From positions 1 to 35,092 of the forward strand of contig PLDC01000027.1 of the NCBI GenBank assembly GCA_003134995.1: a stretch of DNA of 35,092 nt, given 5' to 3'. A model generated the notes under the pieces. It ran no database searches, was not told the origin of the DNA, and saw nothing but the letters and a program-made list of their open reading frames with translations. How positions within the stretch are numbered: position 1 is the first letter of the stretch; every line of letters begins with the position of its first letter. This document shows, one piece after another, positions 17,046-24,806 of the stretch. The position numbers and the translations under genes were made by a program. This DNA is from Acidobacteriaceae bacterium (GTDB lineage Bacteria > Acidobacteriota > Terriglobia > Terriglobales > Acidobacteriaceae).

Positions 17046-18137
17046 TCAAGGTATTGCTAACGATCCAAGCGGGTAGGTAATGGTTATCGACTCCACCCCT
17101 AGGGCTCGAGACGAAGTTAATCCTCTCGCCTGATTGTCATAGGTGTGAGACTCAAGAGTCTTTCCGTTTGAATCAAGCACGGCCGTGATTAAAGTTGCAT
17201 TCGGATCGTTGTATTGGAAGGACACCGTCGTATTGTCAGGCTTCGTGTACTGAATCAAGCGTCCCTGGCCGTCGTAAGAGTAAGACAGCGAAATCCCAAC
17301 ATCAGAAGTCACGCTAGTTACTAAGTAGCTCGTCGGGCTCGCGTACGAGAAATACAGATGCCGGGATGCTGGGTCTGTGACCGTTGTTAGCCGGTACGAC
17401 GCATCGTAAGTCAATTGGGTGGTGTTACCGTTGCGGTCTATGATCGAAAGGAGGTTACCGCTTGTTCCGTCAAATACCCTCTGCTCGCCATTCTCAAACG
17501 TGAGGGTCCAGTTTGTAGAGCTGTAAAAAAGGCTCGCGGTTGTCTTTGCGGGAACCACGGGCCGAAACGTAAAGAGTACACTTGCCGGAGGGGTCGGTGT
17601 AAATGTCGCCGATGCACCAGCCACAAAATTCCATACGTGACCATCGCCGCGTGCGTAGGCAATCGTGCTGTCACTGTCAACGTATATGCGGTCTTCGTAA
17701 TTCGAGCGCCAGTTAGGCCCAAACAGTCCCACACTCGAAAGGCTGGAGCGCAAAAGGCTGATCCATGTCCGGACGAGCGTCAACCCGCCTCCGAGTCCGG
17801 GAACTCGAACATCCTGCTGCGTGATCGAGGTATTTCCAGTCGCCAAGGTGATAGGGCTTCCGCACGAAGGACAGGTGTCATCGGTATACTTCGAGCATTG
17901 CGGCACCCAGCAGTAAGCGCCAAACGGCCCTGCTGAGCCATTTCCAAAGCTTGTGCCGCAGGCACACTGCATCCCCGGTATTAAAGGTTCTCCGGCCTGA
18001 TAACCGAATACGGCGGTACAAGCGCTTGGTGTTGGGGCGGCTCCCGTACTGCAGCCGCTCTGAGCCGCCGCGCCTAAGCAGCCGGCACAAACCAAAACGC
18101 CAAACGCTAACACCATGAGCATTCTCTTAACTGTCAC
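17046..18137 (-). CDS. Secreted RHS head protein: Cys-rich N-terminus, DUF6531-like domain, first YD repeats
   Basis: 363 aa from a GTG start with a perfect GGAGGT site 6 bases upstream. A signal peptide (about 1-25, ending GAAA) is followed by a Cys-rich stretch (28-92) with CSTG, CACGTSFG, CWVPQC and CPSC. Residues about 92-175 match the DUF6531 head of RHS proteins (PITLATGNTSITQQDVRVPG, then LVRTWISLL and FGPNWRSNYED). YD repeats follow from about 225 (IDRNGNTTQLTYD, DPASRHLYFSY, YDGQGRLIQY). It ends abruptly after ESITITYPLG, in the middle of what is normally a longer shell, and the missing continuation (TDSFGDQTQ, GPGCSSC) is encoded in the giant gene starting 67 bp downstream. The two products may combine into one cocoon, or this may be a relic of gene breakage. 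Same operon as the giant gene. Confidence 0.85.
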   Translation of the reverse strand: MTVKRMLMVLAFGVLVCAGCLGAAAQSGCSTGAAPTPSACTAVFGYQAGEPLIPGMQCACGTSFGNGSAGPFGAYCWVPQCSKYTDDTCPSCGSPITLATGNTSITQQDVRVPGLGGGLTLVRTWISLLRSSLSSVGLFGPNWRSNYEDRIYVDSDSTIAYARGDGHVWNFVAGASATFTPTPPASVLFTFRPVVPAKTTASLFYSSTNWTLTFENGEQRVFDGTSGNLLSIIDRNGNTTQLTYDASYRLTTVTDPASRHLYFSYASPTSYLVTSVTSDVGISLSYSYDGQGRLIQYTKPDNTTVSFQYNDPNATLITAVLDSNGKTLESHTYDNQARGLTSSRALGVESITITYPLGSLAIP

Positions 18138-18241
18138 GATTGGACCTCCACATTCGCTTTCCTGTTCCAGTCTTTTTCACACCGGCGCCAGCAGATTCCA
18201 CAGTGGTTATTGAGCATTCCTGGGGGAAAGATGAAGCGGAA

Positions 18242-18270
18242 AACTATGATGATCTGGTAGCTCTGTCAAG
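18242..18270 (-). promoter_or_regulatory. Putative sigma-70 promoter of the RHS toxin operon
   Basis: Reading on the minus strand, a perfect TTGACA (18270-18265) is followed after 15 bases by CATAGT or after 17 bases by TAGTTT. It sits 105 bp upstream of the GTG start of the RHS head gene with no gene between. The -35 match is strong and the -10 is weak. Confidence 0.45.
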
Positions 18271-18339
18271 CGAAAAAAATGTGGAAAAGCTACGCTTGAG
18301 ATAAATGGCCGTATTGATAGTTAGCCTAAAGACGATCGT

Positions 18340-18471
18340 GTTACGAAAATCGAACAGACCGCCGTATATGTAGGAACGCGCTGTATCAGCCGAAATATCT
18401 GCTAATTCTCAGATCTGTATTGGGATCACGACAATGAACTGCTTTGGCGTTGCGTTACGAAAACCGAACAT
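18340..18471 (+). repeat. Two copies of a short direct motif, gttacgaaaaycgaaca
   Basis: The motif occurs at 18340-18357 (gttacgaaaatcgaacag) and 18454-18471 (gttacgaaaaccgaacat), 114 bases apart on the same strand. Looser copies lie at 19597-19614, 23772-23789 and 23915-23930. The copies fall at the edges of the phosphoesterase remnant and the unknown three-gene operon. They may be ends or target sites of a mobile element, or binding sites; I see no transposase next to them. Confidence 0.5.
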
Positions 18472-18730
18472 GACGTGTTGTCTCCAAGTTTCCGGAGTCG
18501 TGAGCCTGGAACAGTTCTTTGCAGGAATCGAGAAACGTGTGCAGGGTCTGCCAGAAGAGCAGCGGCCAGAAATGCTGAAGCGTCTCGCCCTGGCTCGCGA
18601 ATTTGTCGGCCCCCAAGATCCACTGGATTTCTTCCGTTCCTGGAAAACGCCCCTTGAGCGATACATGCCGTTGGGAATGCGGGAGTCTGGAGCAGTGGAA
18701 CAGGAGAGGATTGAGCGCTTACGGTCCTGA
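18434..18730 (+). CDS. Small hypothetical protein abutting a truncated phosphoesterase
   Basis: Up to 98 aa. The part from about residue 24 (SLEQFFAGIEKRVQGLPEEQ onward) is an amphipathic, charge-rich helical sequence with coding character (DPLDFFRSWKTPLERYMPLG) that ends at TGA 18728-18730. The start is unsure: ATG 18434 or 18470, or the GTG before SLEQFF at about 18500, which has a GGAG 4 bases upstream. Its first bases contain one copy of the gttacgaaa motif. It lies tail to tail against the point where homology of the opposite-strand phosphoesterase stops, so it probably came in with the rearrangement that cut that gene. I do not recognise the family. Confidence 0.45.
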   Translation: MNCFGVALRKPNMTCCLQVSGVVSLEQFFAGIEKRVQGLPEEQRPEMLKRLALAREFVGPQDPLDFFRSWKTPLERYMPLGMRESGAVEQERIERLRS

Positions 18731-18732
18731 GG

Positions 18733-19454
18733 TGCCGCGATATACCATTGTTTGCATCGTCATCGAATGCCGGCTCGATAAAGGTGTATTCCGGCAGGTA
18801 GCCATTCGCGGCATCCTTTTGGAAGTCTCCGAAGTCGAAGAAGCGGTCCTGCTTATTTTGCTGGAGATATTGGTTGACCATGAGGATGGTTGAACCGTGG
18901 GTGTAGATGCGGTAATTCGCGGGGTTAGGAGGGACGTCCATGTCCTCGAAGATCGTGCGAATGACAAAGGGGGCAGCGACTGCATCCTGCGTCAGGGAAC
19001 CGTAGGAATTTGCAGCGTGGGTGAAGAGCCGGTTGGGAATCGTCGGTCCCGGGACGGATGAGAACCAGCGGTCGCAGACCGCGTACTGCTGGGCAAGGGC
19101 AGACAGGACTGGAAGCGTACTCGGAATAAAACACTTCATGATGTTCGGCGCCCTACTCTGGTCTTTGTTCATGAGGAGATAATCCTCTACGAAGCCTTTC
19201 ATGGTCGGTGTACCGGTTCCGTTGAGGTTCTCGAAGATCTGCATGTTGACGTTGATCCACTCGTGCCCAGGGTCGGGCTCAAGGTCGCCCACGGTGCGTG
19301 CGTCCTGGCTGACCTGTACCTGCGGACCCTCGGGGGTGAGGGGGTTTGTCCAGTTAGGGTCCAATCCATTCACGCCCGGCAGGAATCCAAGCATGTGATC
19401 GAACGACCGGTTTTCCAACATTAGGACGACGAGATGTTTAATTGGATGAGGCGT
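18733..19454 (-). pseudogene. Truncated phosphoesterase (phospholipase C-like, PF04185 family)
   Basis: The minus strand encodes the N-terminal half of a secreted-type phosphoesterase of the alkaline phosphatase superfamily. Visible parts are PHPIKHLVVLMLENRSFDHMLG with the metal-site EN, CDRWFSSVPGPTIPNR, THAANSYG and YTFIEPAFDDDANNG. Two lesions are visible. The expected start codon is ACG (19454-19452) behind an AGGAGA site at 6 bases, where an ATG would be ideal; the next usable start is the ATG at 19421, inside the conserved strand. Homology then ends at DANNG (about 18740), where the family continues with the second half of the metal site (YDEHGG); the frame runs on to 18426 as unrelated sequence. 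About half of a usual 430-500-residue protein remains, so it should be inactive. Confidence 0.72.
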
Positions 19455-19818
19455 GCGACTTCTCCTGGAAGTAGCCTAAATCGAGAAAAGCTAATGCAGA
19501 AGTGAGAATTCGACTCTCAAAAGAGGGAGTCGCCTGCCTTGAAGCGCCGTCGGTCCGTCTAATTGTCTCCGAGAACAATCCCGTGTTCTCGCCGAGTGTG
19601 AAAACTGAACAAATGCTCGGCGGGAATTAGAGTTTGCTCCGCTCCTTCCGATTTACGGCACCAACTTCAGCAGCTGATCGAGCGAACCAAGTACTTGGCC
19701 ATGCTAAGCGAGATCGAGCCGCGGATTGCTTTTGACTAGGCACGTCGGGGCTGAGTCTTACCTTCTGCGGCGACGCGCCTTTAGACGCGGCGATCTTAAC
19801 TCGCCTGCGTTGACTCGG
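19455..19818. other. Intergenic stretch with small coding relics
   Basis: No convincing gene. A plus-strand stretch ending at the TAG at 19736-19738 reads LRHQLQQLIERTKYLAMLSE and then IEPRIAFD before the stop, which has coding character and may be the tail of a lost gene. One looser copy of the gttacgaaa-like motif lies at 19597-19614. I see no clear terminator for the 799-aa gene that ends at 19819. Confidence 0.4.
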
Positions 19819-22218
19819 TCAGTGCGGCGGTGAGGTTGTATCCGGTACGGATGTTTTCTGCGTCAGCAGATTCTTGATTTGATCCGCGCCGAAGCCCACC
19901 ATAAAGACCGCTAGCAACGCCGGCAAGAGATCCAGCTTAAGCAGTTGCTCCTTTGCTCCGGCTATCAAACCGAATAACGCAATCACCAGCGCCATTGCGA
20001 GGCGCAGATAATCCAGTGTCTTGCCGGAGCGCCTCCTGCCTTTTTTCCATTCCTTTCTTGCCTCGGCAAACTTTAACTGAAACACGAACTTCATAACCCT
20101 GCTGAGTTGTCTGCGCGCCTCGGGCACGAGCTTTATCTCGCCTTCGAACGGCTCAAGATCCGGAACCTCCAGCTTTGTCCCATCCACATTGTGTGTCAGT
20201 GCAATCTTCATTTTGTACGTATCGCTTTCCCCGAAATAGTGGGTTATTACCCAACCCTCCTCGATGAGCGTCTGTTCCCCGAGCGTGAAAAACCAATGGC
20301 AGGTCCATTCCTGGCGCGCATAAGCCGTATTAAGATCGAGCTTCTGGAATTCCAATCGGAATTCGCACGGCTGATACCGTTGAATCTCGCCGCGATCCAC
20401 TTTGATTCTGACTCGCTTGGCCTCGATTTCTGCCCGAATATCCTCCTTAAAGAAGCCGCTCTTCATCTCCTGTAGCAAAAGCGTCGCTCCATAAGCCGCT
20501 TCGCAACTTGAACGGCTTAAAGAATCCACCAGTTCTCCCTCATGCCCGGTGATTCTTGTTCGAAGATTACTTGTTGAAGCGAGTCCCTCAACCAAATCAA
20601 CGTATTCGCGAATGATTTGCAGCTCGAATAACCTGCCATCAAGGTCCATGTAGTCTTGTGCCGAAGAGACGTCGGCCGCGGCTGTGAGCTTGGTCCCGTC
20701 GACCGACTCCAGGCGGGCGAAAGGTCCCGGCAGCAGAGCCCGGATTCGCTTGCACGTATCGGTCTTTCCAATCCTCCCATTCGTCTGATCAAAATCTGTT
20801 TTATAGATCGCGACTCGATCGGCAAGGCTCTTGGCGAAGTCAACGTTACTCAGGATCCCCTGAGCCAACTGGTCTTCGACGCTCTTGATAAGGTTAACGG
20901 CCGTTTGTACGTCCGGATCGGAGGGATCTGATTTCTCGCCGATCTCAACGATTTTGTCGAACGTTGTCTCTATACCGAAAATCATGCTTGCCGGCAACAC
21001 CTCAGCACGCATCCGGATGAAGTTGGTCCGTACGATGCTGAGGCGTTCCAGGAATTGCATGCGCGTCTCCAGCCGGGTCATGGCTTGTTCGATGTCCTGC
21101 ATATCCCCAGCAAAGTCGGGACTGGTCCAGGTGAGGTTCCTCAGCCGATCCGTGATCAACCGCTGCCCCAGACCAACGAGTACGCGAAGACGCGAGGCCA
21201 AGTCATACGATAAACCGGATATCCGCGCCCCGACGCTGCTCAATCGCTGTTTCATCTTTGTTCGGCGCATTTGGTTCGGCAGGAGCGAATTCAGGCTTAG
21301 CGAAAAGATTCCGCCGAGCGCGAGAAAAACAAAAACCCAGAAATCCGCCCATCCTTCCCGCCGTGCTCCTGTAGTGGTAAGTAACGTAGTCTTCACCTTG
21401 AAGGTCTTGGAAAGTGCGGAGCGTGTGGGGCACTGGGGCGAGACCATACTCACCGTGAGACGGCCGTCAGCTCCCTTATCCTTAAAGAGGCCGGCAAAAG
21501 ATCCGCCAAACCACTTCAGCGGAGGACTGAAGGTAAATTCCTGTTGACCCCGTGGGGAAAGCGTAAGAGGAGTGGCGGGGACTTCCGGCTGGCCGGAATT
21601 TGAGGAGACGTCCTTGCTGAACCAGCGGAATATCCAGCCACGGTCTTGCGTCCTAGAAGCAGCTGGCGGGTCCGTCGAGCGCACCGTATATCCTCCGATG
21701 CTGTATTGCCACAGAATCTGATACTCTCTCGGGTCATCGTTCTTTAAGCGAAAGTGACCTGTCTCTCCTTTGACAAAGGTCAGCTCGGGCGCGTCAGGTG
21801 TGGCAACATCGAGGCTCAGTGCAAACGGTGGGCTGGTTCTGAGAATTCTTACCGTGCCAACGTCGGCTCCATCGTTCTGAATCGTCGTTTGCCAGTCACC
21901 ATCCTCGTACAACCCCGCGATAGCGATTTTCACCTCAAGGTTCTGTTTTGAGTCGAGGTTCGCATCTTTCGGGATAAGCACGGGCTGGATAAGAAGCTGC
22001 TTGCTGGGCGACTTGCTCGAAAGGTCCCCTCCGGAAAGATGGATGGGCAGCGATGCGCTTGTGTCGTTCCGCAGAATTATAGACCCTGTCGCAGTGCCGT
22101 CAGCGTCACAGAGGGCTTCTGCTGCGATCGTGGGCCGATCGATGATTCTTAGTTTGTCTTGGCTGAGGAGGGTACTGGCGGCTGCCAACGAAAAGCAGAT
22201 AAGAAGTGGTAAACGCAC
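19819..22218 (-). CDS. Large membrane-anchored protein of unknown function (799 aa)
   Basis: Starts at GTG behind a perfect AAGGAGGT at 7 bases. A signal peptide (MRLPLLICFSLAAASTLLS) leads a beta-rich extracytoplasmic part of about 270 residues (SIILRNDTSASLPIHLSGG, DWQTTIQNDGADVGTVRI). A membrane segment follows at about 291-312 (FWVFVFLALGGIFSLSLNSL), then a long cytoplasmic helical or coiled-coil region from about 320. A second beta-rich segment lies near 600-690 (EFRLEFQKLDLNTAY, EWTCHWFFTLGEQ). Two membrane segments close the protein, at about 738-755 and 763-781. It is the last gene of an operon with the 138-aa and 313-aa genes. I recognise no family; the layout (outer sensor-like domain, membrane, coiled coil) suits a scaffold or signalling role, which is only inference. 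Confidence 0.88.
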   Translation of the reverse strand: MRLPLLICFSLAAASTLLSQDKLRIIDRPTIAAEALCDADGTATGSIILRNDTSASLPIHLSGGDLSSKSPSKQLLIQPVLIPKDANLDSKQNLEVKIAIAGLYEDGDWQTTIQNDGADVGTVRILRTSPPFALSLDVATPDAPELTFVKGETGHFRLKNDDPREYQILWQYSIGGYTVRSTDPPAASRTQDRGWIFRWFSKDVSSNSGQPEVPATPLTLSPRGQQEFTFSPPLKWFGGSFAGLFKDKGADGRLTVSMVSPQCPTRSALSKTFKVKTTLLTTTGARREGWADFWVFVFLALGGIFSLSLNSLLPNQMRRTKMKQRLSSVGARISGLSYDLASRLRVLVGLGQRLITDRLRNLTWTSPDFAGDMQDIEQAMTRLETRMQFLERLSIVRTNFIRMRAEVLPASMIFGIETTFDKIVEIGEKSDPSDPDVQTAVNLIKSVEDQLAQGILSNVDFAKSLADRVAIYKTDFDQTNGRIGKTDTCKRIRALLPGPFARLESVDGTKLTAAADVSSAQDYMDLDGRLFELQIIREYVDLVEGLASTSNLRTRITGHEGELVDSLSRSSCEAAYGATLLLQEMKSGFFKEDIRAEIEAKRVRIKVDRGEIQRYQPCEFRLEFQKLDLNTAYARQEWTCHWFFTLGEQTLIEEGWVITHYFGESDTYKMKIALTHNVDGTKLEVPDLEPFEGEIKLVPEARRQLSRVMKFVFQLKFAEARKEWKKGRRRSGKTLDYLRLAMALVIALFGLIAGAKEQLLKLDLLPALLAVFMVGFGADQIKNLLTQKTSVPDTTSPPH

Positions 22219-22275
22219 GGTTAGGACCTCCTTAAGTTTTCAACCACGAACGGCTGGGCGTCCACAAAATTCTCG

Positions 22276-22692
22276 CTACGCAGCCAGCGTCTGGGCTAAT
22301 GCACCCGCGGCAGCCACGATGGAGGCGGGGTTACCGGCCGCAATCGCGGTTCCCAGGCTCAGCGCAGATGTGGCAATCGAGATCACTTTCGACACGTCGT
22401 TCAAAACCGTCACCTGGGTCTTAGCCTGCGCCGTCACGGCTTTTATGTTCGCAAGATCCGGCTGAACCGATTGCAAGGTCTCCCCGATCGCCTGAGCCGT
22501 GAAAAAATGAGCGCGGTCTTCCATTGCCTGCGCTTTGTCTTTCAGGCGGGCTAACTGGTCCGCCGGAACAGGTGGCGTATGATCGGCAAGCCGGAAATCG
22601 TCGAGGGCCTGAGACAGACTGTTGAAAAGATCGGCCAATTGGCCGGCTTCAGCGGCTGCATCTATCGGGACGGGCGGAGATGGTAGTGCCAT
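22276..22692 (-). CDS. Small helical protein with hydrophobic C-terminus, unknown function
   Basis: 138 aa with a GGAGG ribosome site 6 bases before the ATG. There is no signal peptide. Residues 1-90 are predicted helical and charged (AGQLADLFNSLSQALDDF, LARLKDKAQAMEDRAHFF). Residues about 95-138 are Ala/Val/Ile-rich with no charge (VISIATSALSLGTAIAAG, IVAAAGALAQTLAA), which could be a membrane hairpin. It sits 24 bp after the 313-aa lipoprotein-like gene and 57 bp before the 799-aa membrane protein. The helical body with an Ala/Gly-rich hydrophobic hairpin recalls pore-forming or membrane-remodelling helical proteins in general, but I cannot name a family. Confidence 0.82.
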   Translation of the reverse strand: MALPSPPVPIDAAAEAGQLADLFNSLSQALDDFRLADHTPPVPADQLARLKDKAQAMEDRAHFFTAQAIGETLQSVQPDLANIKAVTAQAKTQVTVLNDVSKVISIATSALSLGTAIAAGNPASIVAAAGALAQTLAA

Positions 22693-22716
22693 TGCGAACC
22701 TCCAGGGTGACGGGAG

Positions 22717-23565
22717 CTAAAAGCCTTTCTGAATCTGGGGTATGAGTGCCTGAAGCTGGGTCGCGTAGGGCCCAAGCAGGCCAGAGACTTCCTTGGCTCT
22801 GAGTTGATGGGCATTCGCAGCCAGATCCGCAAACCCTTTGGAAAGCGACTGCAGGGCTGTAATGAGGCTCTGAGCGGACGCGCGTTTGGCTGCAAGGGCC
22901 TGTTCGTCGGCATGCCACCTGTCATCGAGCAAGAGTTTGATCTCAGGCGATTTGTCTTTGGCAAATTCGCGATACCGGACGGCAAGCTTTTGCTCCTCGC
23001 TACCTAGCTGCCTGTCGATGTAATCGTCGTGGACGATAGTGATCAGTGCGCTCACCACGGCAGAGACGTTTGCGCTCACCTTCGGAAGATCTTTCTCCAA
23101 CTGTCTTCGCTGATACCCTGAGGTGGCAGCGGACACGAGGAATTGCGCGATGGACCCGAGGGCCGTCTGCGCTGACGAACTCTCCCCGACCGCGGCGCCG
23201 GTCTTGGAAAGAAGGCTTTGCGCATTCGTTCCCGCCTTTGCGGTTCCAAATGAAGCCAGAGAATTTATCGCGCTAAAGTAATCTGATAGGACCTTTGCGG
23301 CGGCCGCCGCCCCGACGGCTTGGTCACCAATGGCATTGCAATTTTCATCGCTTTGAACCGGGGGCCTGAACGTTCCGAACTCGTCCCTCGAATTAACCTC
23401 TCTCAGGCAGGATAGCTTCATATCATCGAAAACCACAGATGCGGAGGTCAGCGTCGTACTGGCAGAGACGCAGAATTTGGATACCTCGTCGGGCGTTGTG
23501 CAGTTTACAAGCGGCAAGACAAGGACGGCGACTAAACAAGCTAGGTCTCGCGAAGCACGGGGCAT
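22717..23565 (-). CDS. Helical putative lipoprotein of unknown function
   Basis: The best start is the ATG at 23565-23563, with AGGAGG 6 bases upstream; this gives 282 aa beginning MPRASRDLACLVAVLVLPLV before NC. A longer frame reaches 23658 but would hide the signal peptide. LVNC is a near-lipobox, so the protein may be lipidated, though Asn before Cys is unusual. The mature part holds further Cys residues (KFCVSAS, LSCLREV, ENCNAIG) and then long Ala/Ser/Gln/Leu-rich helices, with likely coiled coils from about 180 (YQRRQLEKDLPKVSANV, EQKLAVRYREFAKDKS). It is the first gene of the three-gene operon, and a promoter lies about 160 bp upstream. Family unknown. Confidence 0.82.
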   Translation of the reverse strand: MPRASRDLACLVAVLVLPLVNCTTPDEVSKFCVSASTTLTSASVVFDDMKLSCLREVNSRDEFGTFRPPVQSDENCNAIGDQAVGAAAAAKVLSDYFSAINSLASFGTAKAGTNAQSLLSKTGAAVGESSSAQTALGSIAQFLVSAATSGYQRRQLEKDLPKVSANVSAVVSALITIVHDDYIDRQLGSEEQKLAVRYREFAKDKSPEIKLLLDDRWHADEQALAAKRASAQSLITALQSLSKGFADLAANAHQLRAKEVSGLLGPYATQLQALIPQIQKGF

Positions 23566-23726
23566 CAAGTCCTCCTGCAAAGTGTCTGCTGATAGGCTGC
23601 GTCGCATCTCATTCAAGTTTGCGACGACCCTCATCCGAGGAAAAAGGGTCATAACCAAAACGTTCTCTTTGCATTACGTACTAAGAACAAGACGCCAGGG
23701 GGAAGCGCCCTGAAAGGAGAGCCAGA

Positions 23727-23755
23727 ATTCTCGACCTGACAAAGTCACATGTCAA
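23727..23755 (-). promoter_or_regulatory. Putative sigma-70 promoter of the unknown three-gene operon
   Basis: On the minus strand TTGACA (23755-23750), a 17-base spacer and GAGAAT (23732-23727). The -35 box is perfect and the -10 matches four of six. It lies about 160 bp upstream of the lipoprotein-like gene. Confidence 0.45.
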
Positions 23756-23771
23756 GAGCAAAATAGTTTCT

Positions 23772-23930
23772 GTTACGAAATCCGAACAAGAAAAAAGAAA
23801 GGACGCGCCCCTTCCAAAGTGCGCCTACCAAAGCCCGAATTGCCCGGTAACTCCCCTCGACGAATCTCGGCCCTTCAATCGTGGAAATAAGCAAACTTGA
23901 TTAGAAACTGACGGATTACGAAACGCGAAC
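23772..23930 (+). repeat. Two further copies of the gttacgaaa motif
   Basis: Copies at 23772-23789 (gttacgaaatccgaacaa) and 23915-23930 (attacgaaacgcgaac), 143 bases apart, in the same orientation as the pair at 18340 and 18454. Together the two pairs bracket the phosphoesterase relic and the three-gene operon. No gene is visible between 23756 and 23950. Confidence 0.45.
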
Positions 23931-23950
23931 CCGGTGTCCACGATCTCGAC

Positions 23951-24347
23951 ATGCGCGTCACCTCCATGCCGGACATCATCCTGAAGCAACAATTGTCGTT
24001 TCGCGACGGGATTCTTCTCGGCATCGCGTCGGGCTGCTGGGATGAATACATTGCATGTCGGCTGAGCGCGTTTATGGGGAAGGGGCCGGTACTGTCTTCG
24101 CTTGAGGATACGTTCTGCGCCGCGCTCGACAAAGCAAAAGAACGCGGCGATGCCGCTATCCGGCAATATCGCATGCACGGCGACGCGACCCCGCATTACG
24201 AAGGAAGTGGTCGGGATATACAAGGGCGTGATGGTCTACGCAGCCTATATGATGGGGCACATCGACGGTATCGACGGCAATGTGACCGCATCGGCTCCGA
24301 AGGCTATCGATACGCTGGAGCGAAATCCTTACTTCAAGCCGCGATAA
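23951..24347 (+). pseudogene. Frameshifted hypothetical protein, mobile-element type
   Basis: Two overlapping frames make one sensible protein of about 130 aa. The first runs from ATG 23951 or 23969 through QQLSFRDGILLGIASGCWD and AALDKAKERGDAAIRQYRMH. It then continues, after an extra base near 24196 (accccgcatt), as ITKEVVGIYKGVMVYAAYMM and TLERNPYFKPR, ending at 24347. Each half ends in unnatural sequence when read past the joint. No good ribosome site is visible. It sits beside an ardC relic, suggesting plasmid or integrative-element origin. Function unknown. Confidence 0.45.
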
Positions 24348-24357
24348 ACTCCGCGCC

Positions 24358-24570
24358 ATGCACAGCACCTACGGGACGTGGAAAGGGCTGGATATTTACG
24401 AACCTTTGAAACAGATTGCCGACGAACTTCTGCAACTTGGCGGAATTGATATTCAGCAACGCGAACATGGATCGGCCTATGTGGATGTGCCGCGCCGCCC
24501 TAAGACGATGCCGACAATGGCAGAGGAGATGGCCTTTTTGTCGGCGAAGAATGCAGCTAATGAGAAATAG
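24358..24570 (+). CDS. Small hypothetical protein (70 aa)
   Basis: Begins 10 bp after the frameshifted ORF, on the same strand, and reads MHSTYGTWKGLDIYEPLKQI to MAFLSAKNAANEK. The composition is acidic to neutral, with a helical start and a Pro-rich middle (VPRRPKTMPTM). No strong Shine-Dalgarno is visible, so translation may depend on the upstream frame. I recognise no family. Confidence 0.45.
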   Translation: MHSTYGTWKGLDIYEPLKQIADELLQLGGIDIQQREHGSAYVDVPRRPKTMPTMAEEMAFLSAKNAANEK

Positions 24571-24633
24571 GGACTCCTTCTTCGAGCGAATTCTACCTTT
24601 GTGAAATGCCGGTCGGAGCCGGTCGGGGTGGGA

Positions 24634-24720
24634 CTACTTACGGCAGCGGTCGTAAAGCTGAATTGCCAATGCGGCCACGCCAATAACAACTGACAGAACA
24701 GAAAGCATAAGCATGAACAT
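24634..24720 (-). CDS. 28-aa single-span membrane peptide
   Basis: A very short frame with an excellent ribosome site: AGGAGG 4 bases before the ATG at 24720. It encodes MFMLMLSVLSVVIGVAALAI followed by QLYDRCRK: one hydrophobic helix of about 20 residues and a basic tail, then TAG. The size and shape match small membrane peptides such as type I toxin or regulatory peptides, but no antisense RNA or partner is evident. It lies 86 bp downstream of the ardC relic on the same strand and may have come with it. Confidence 0.5.
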   Translation of the reverse strand: MFMLMLSVLSVVIGVAALAIQLYDRCRK

Positions 24721-24806
24721 ACTGCCTCCTGTTCCTGTCTAGTATAGGAATTCCAAGGCGAGTTATCCGGCCGTGCTTCCCGTGTCGGGGGCGAGGGAAA
24801 CAGCGG

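Noticed and set aside
18150..18305. Plus-strand frame of about 50 codons ending EKNVEKLRLR before TAA
   Set aside because: No ribosome site or ATG, and it overlaps the promoter region of the RHS operon; could be the tail of a lost gene but is too weak to call.
18426..18732. C-terminal 100 residues of the minus-strand phosphoesterase frame
   Set aside because: They do not resemble the family and lie opposite a better plus-strand coding candidate; the true homology ends near 18740.
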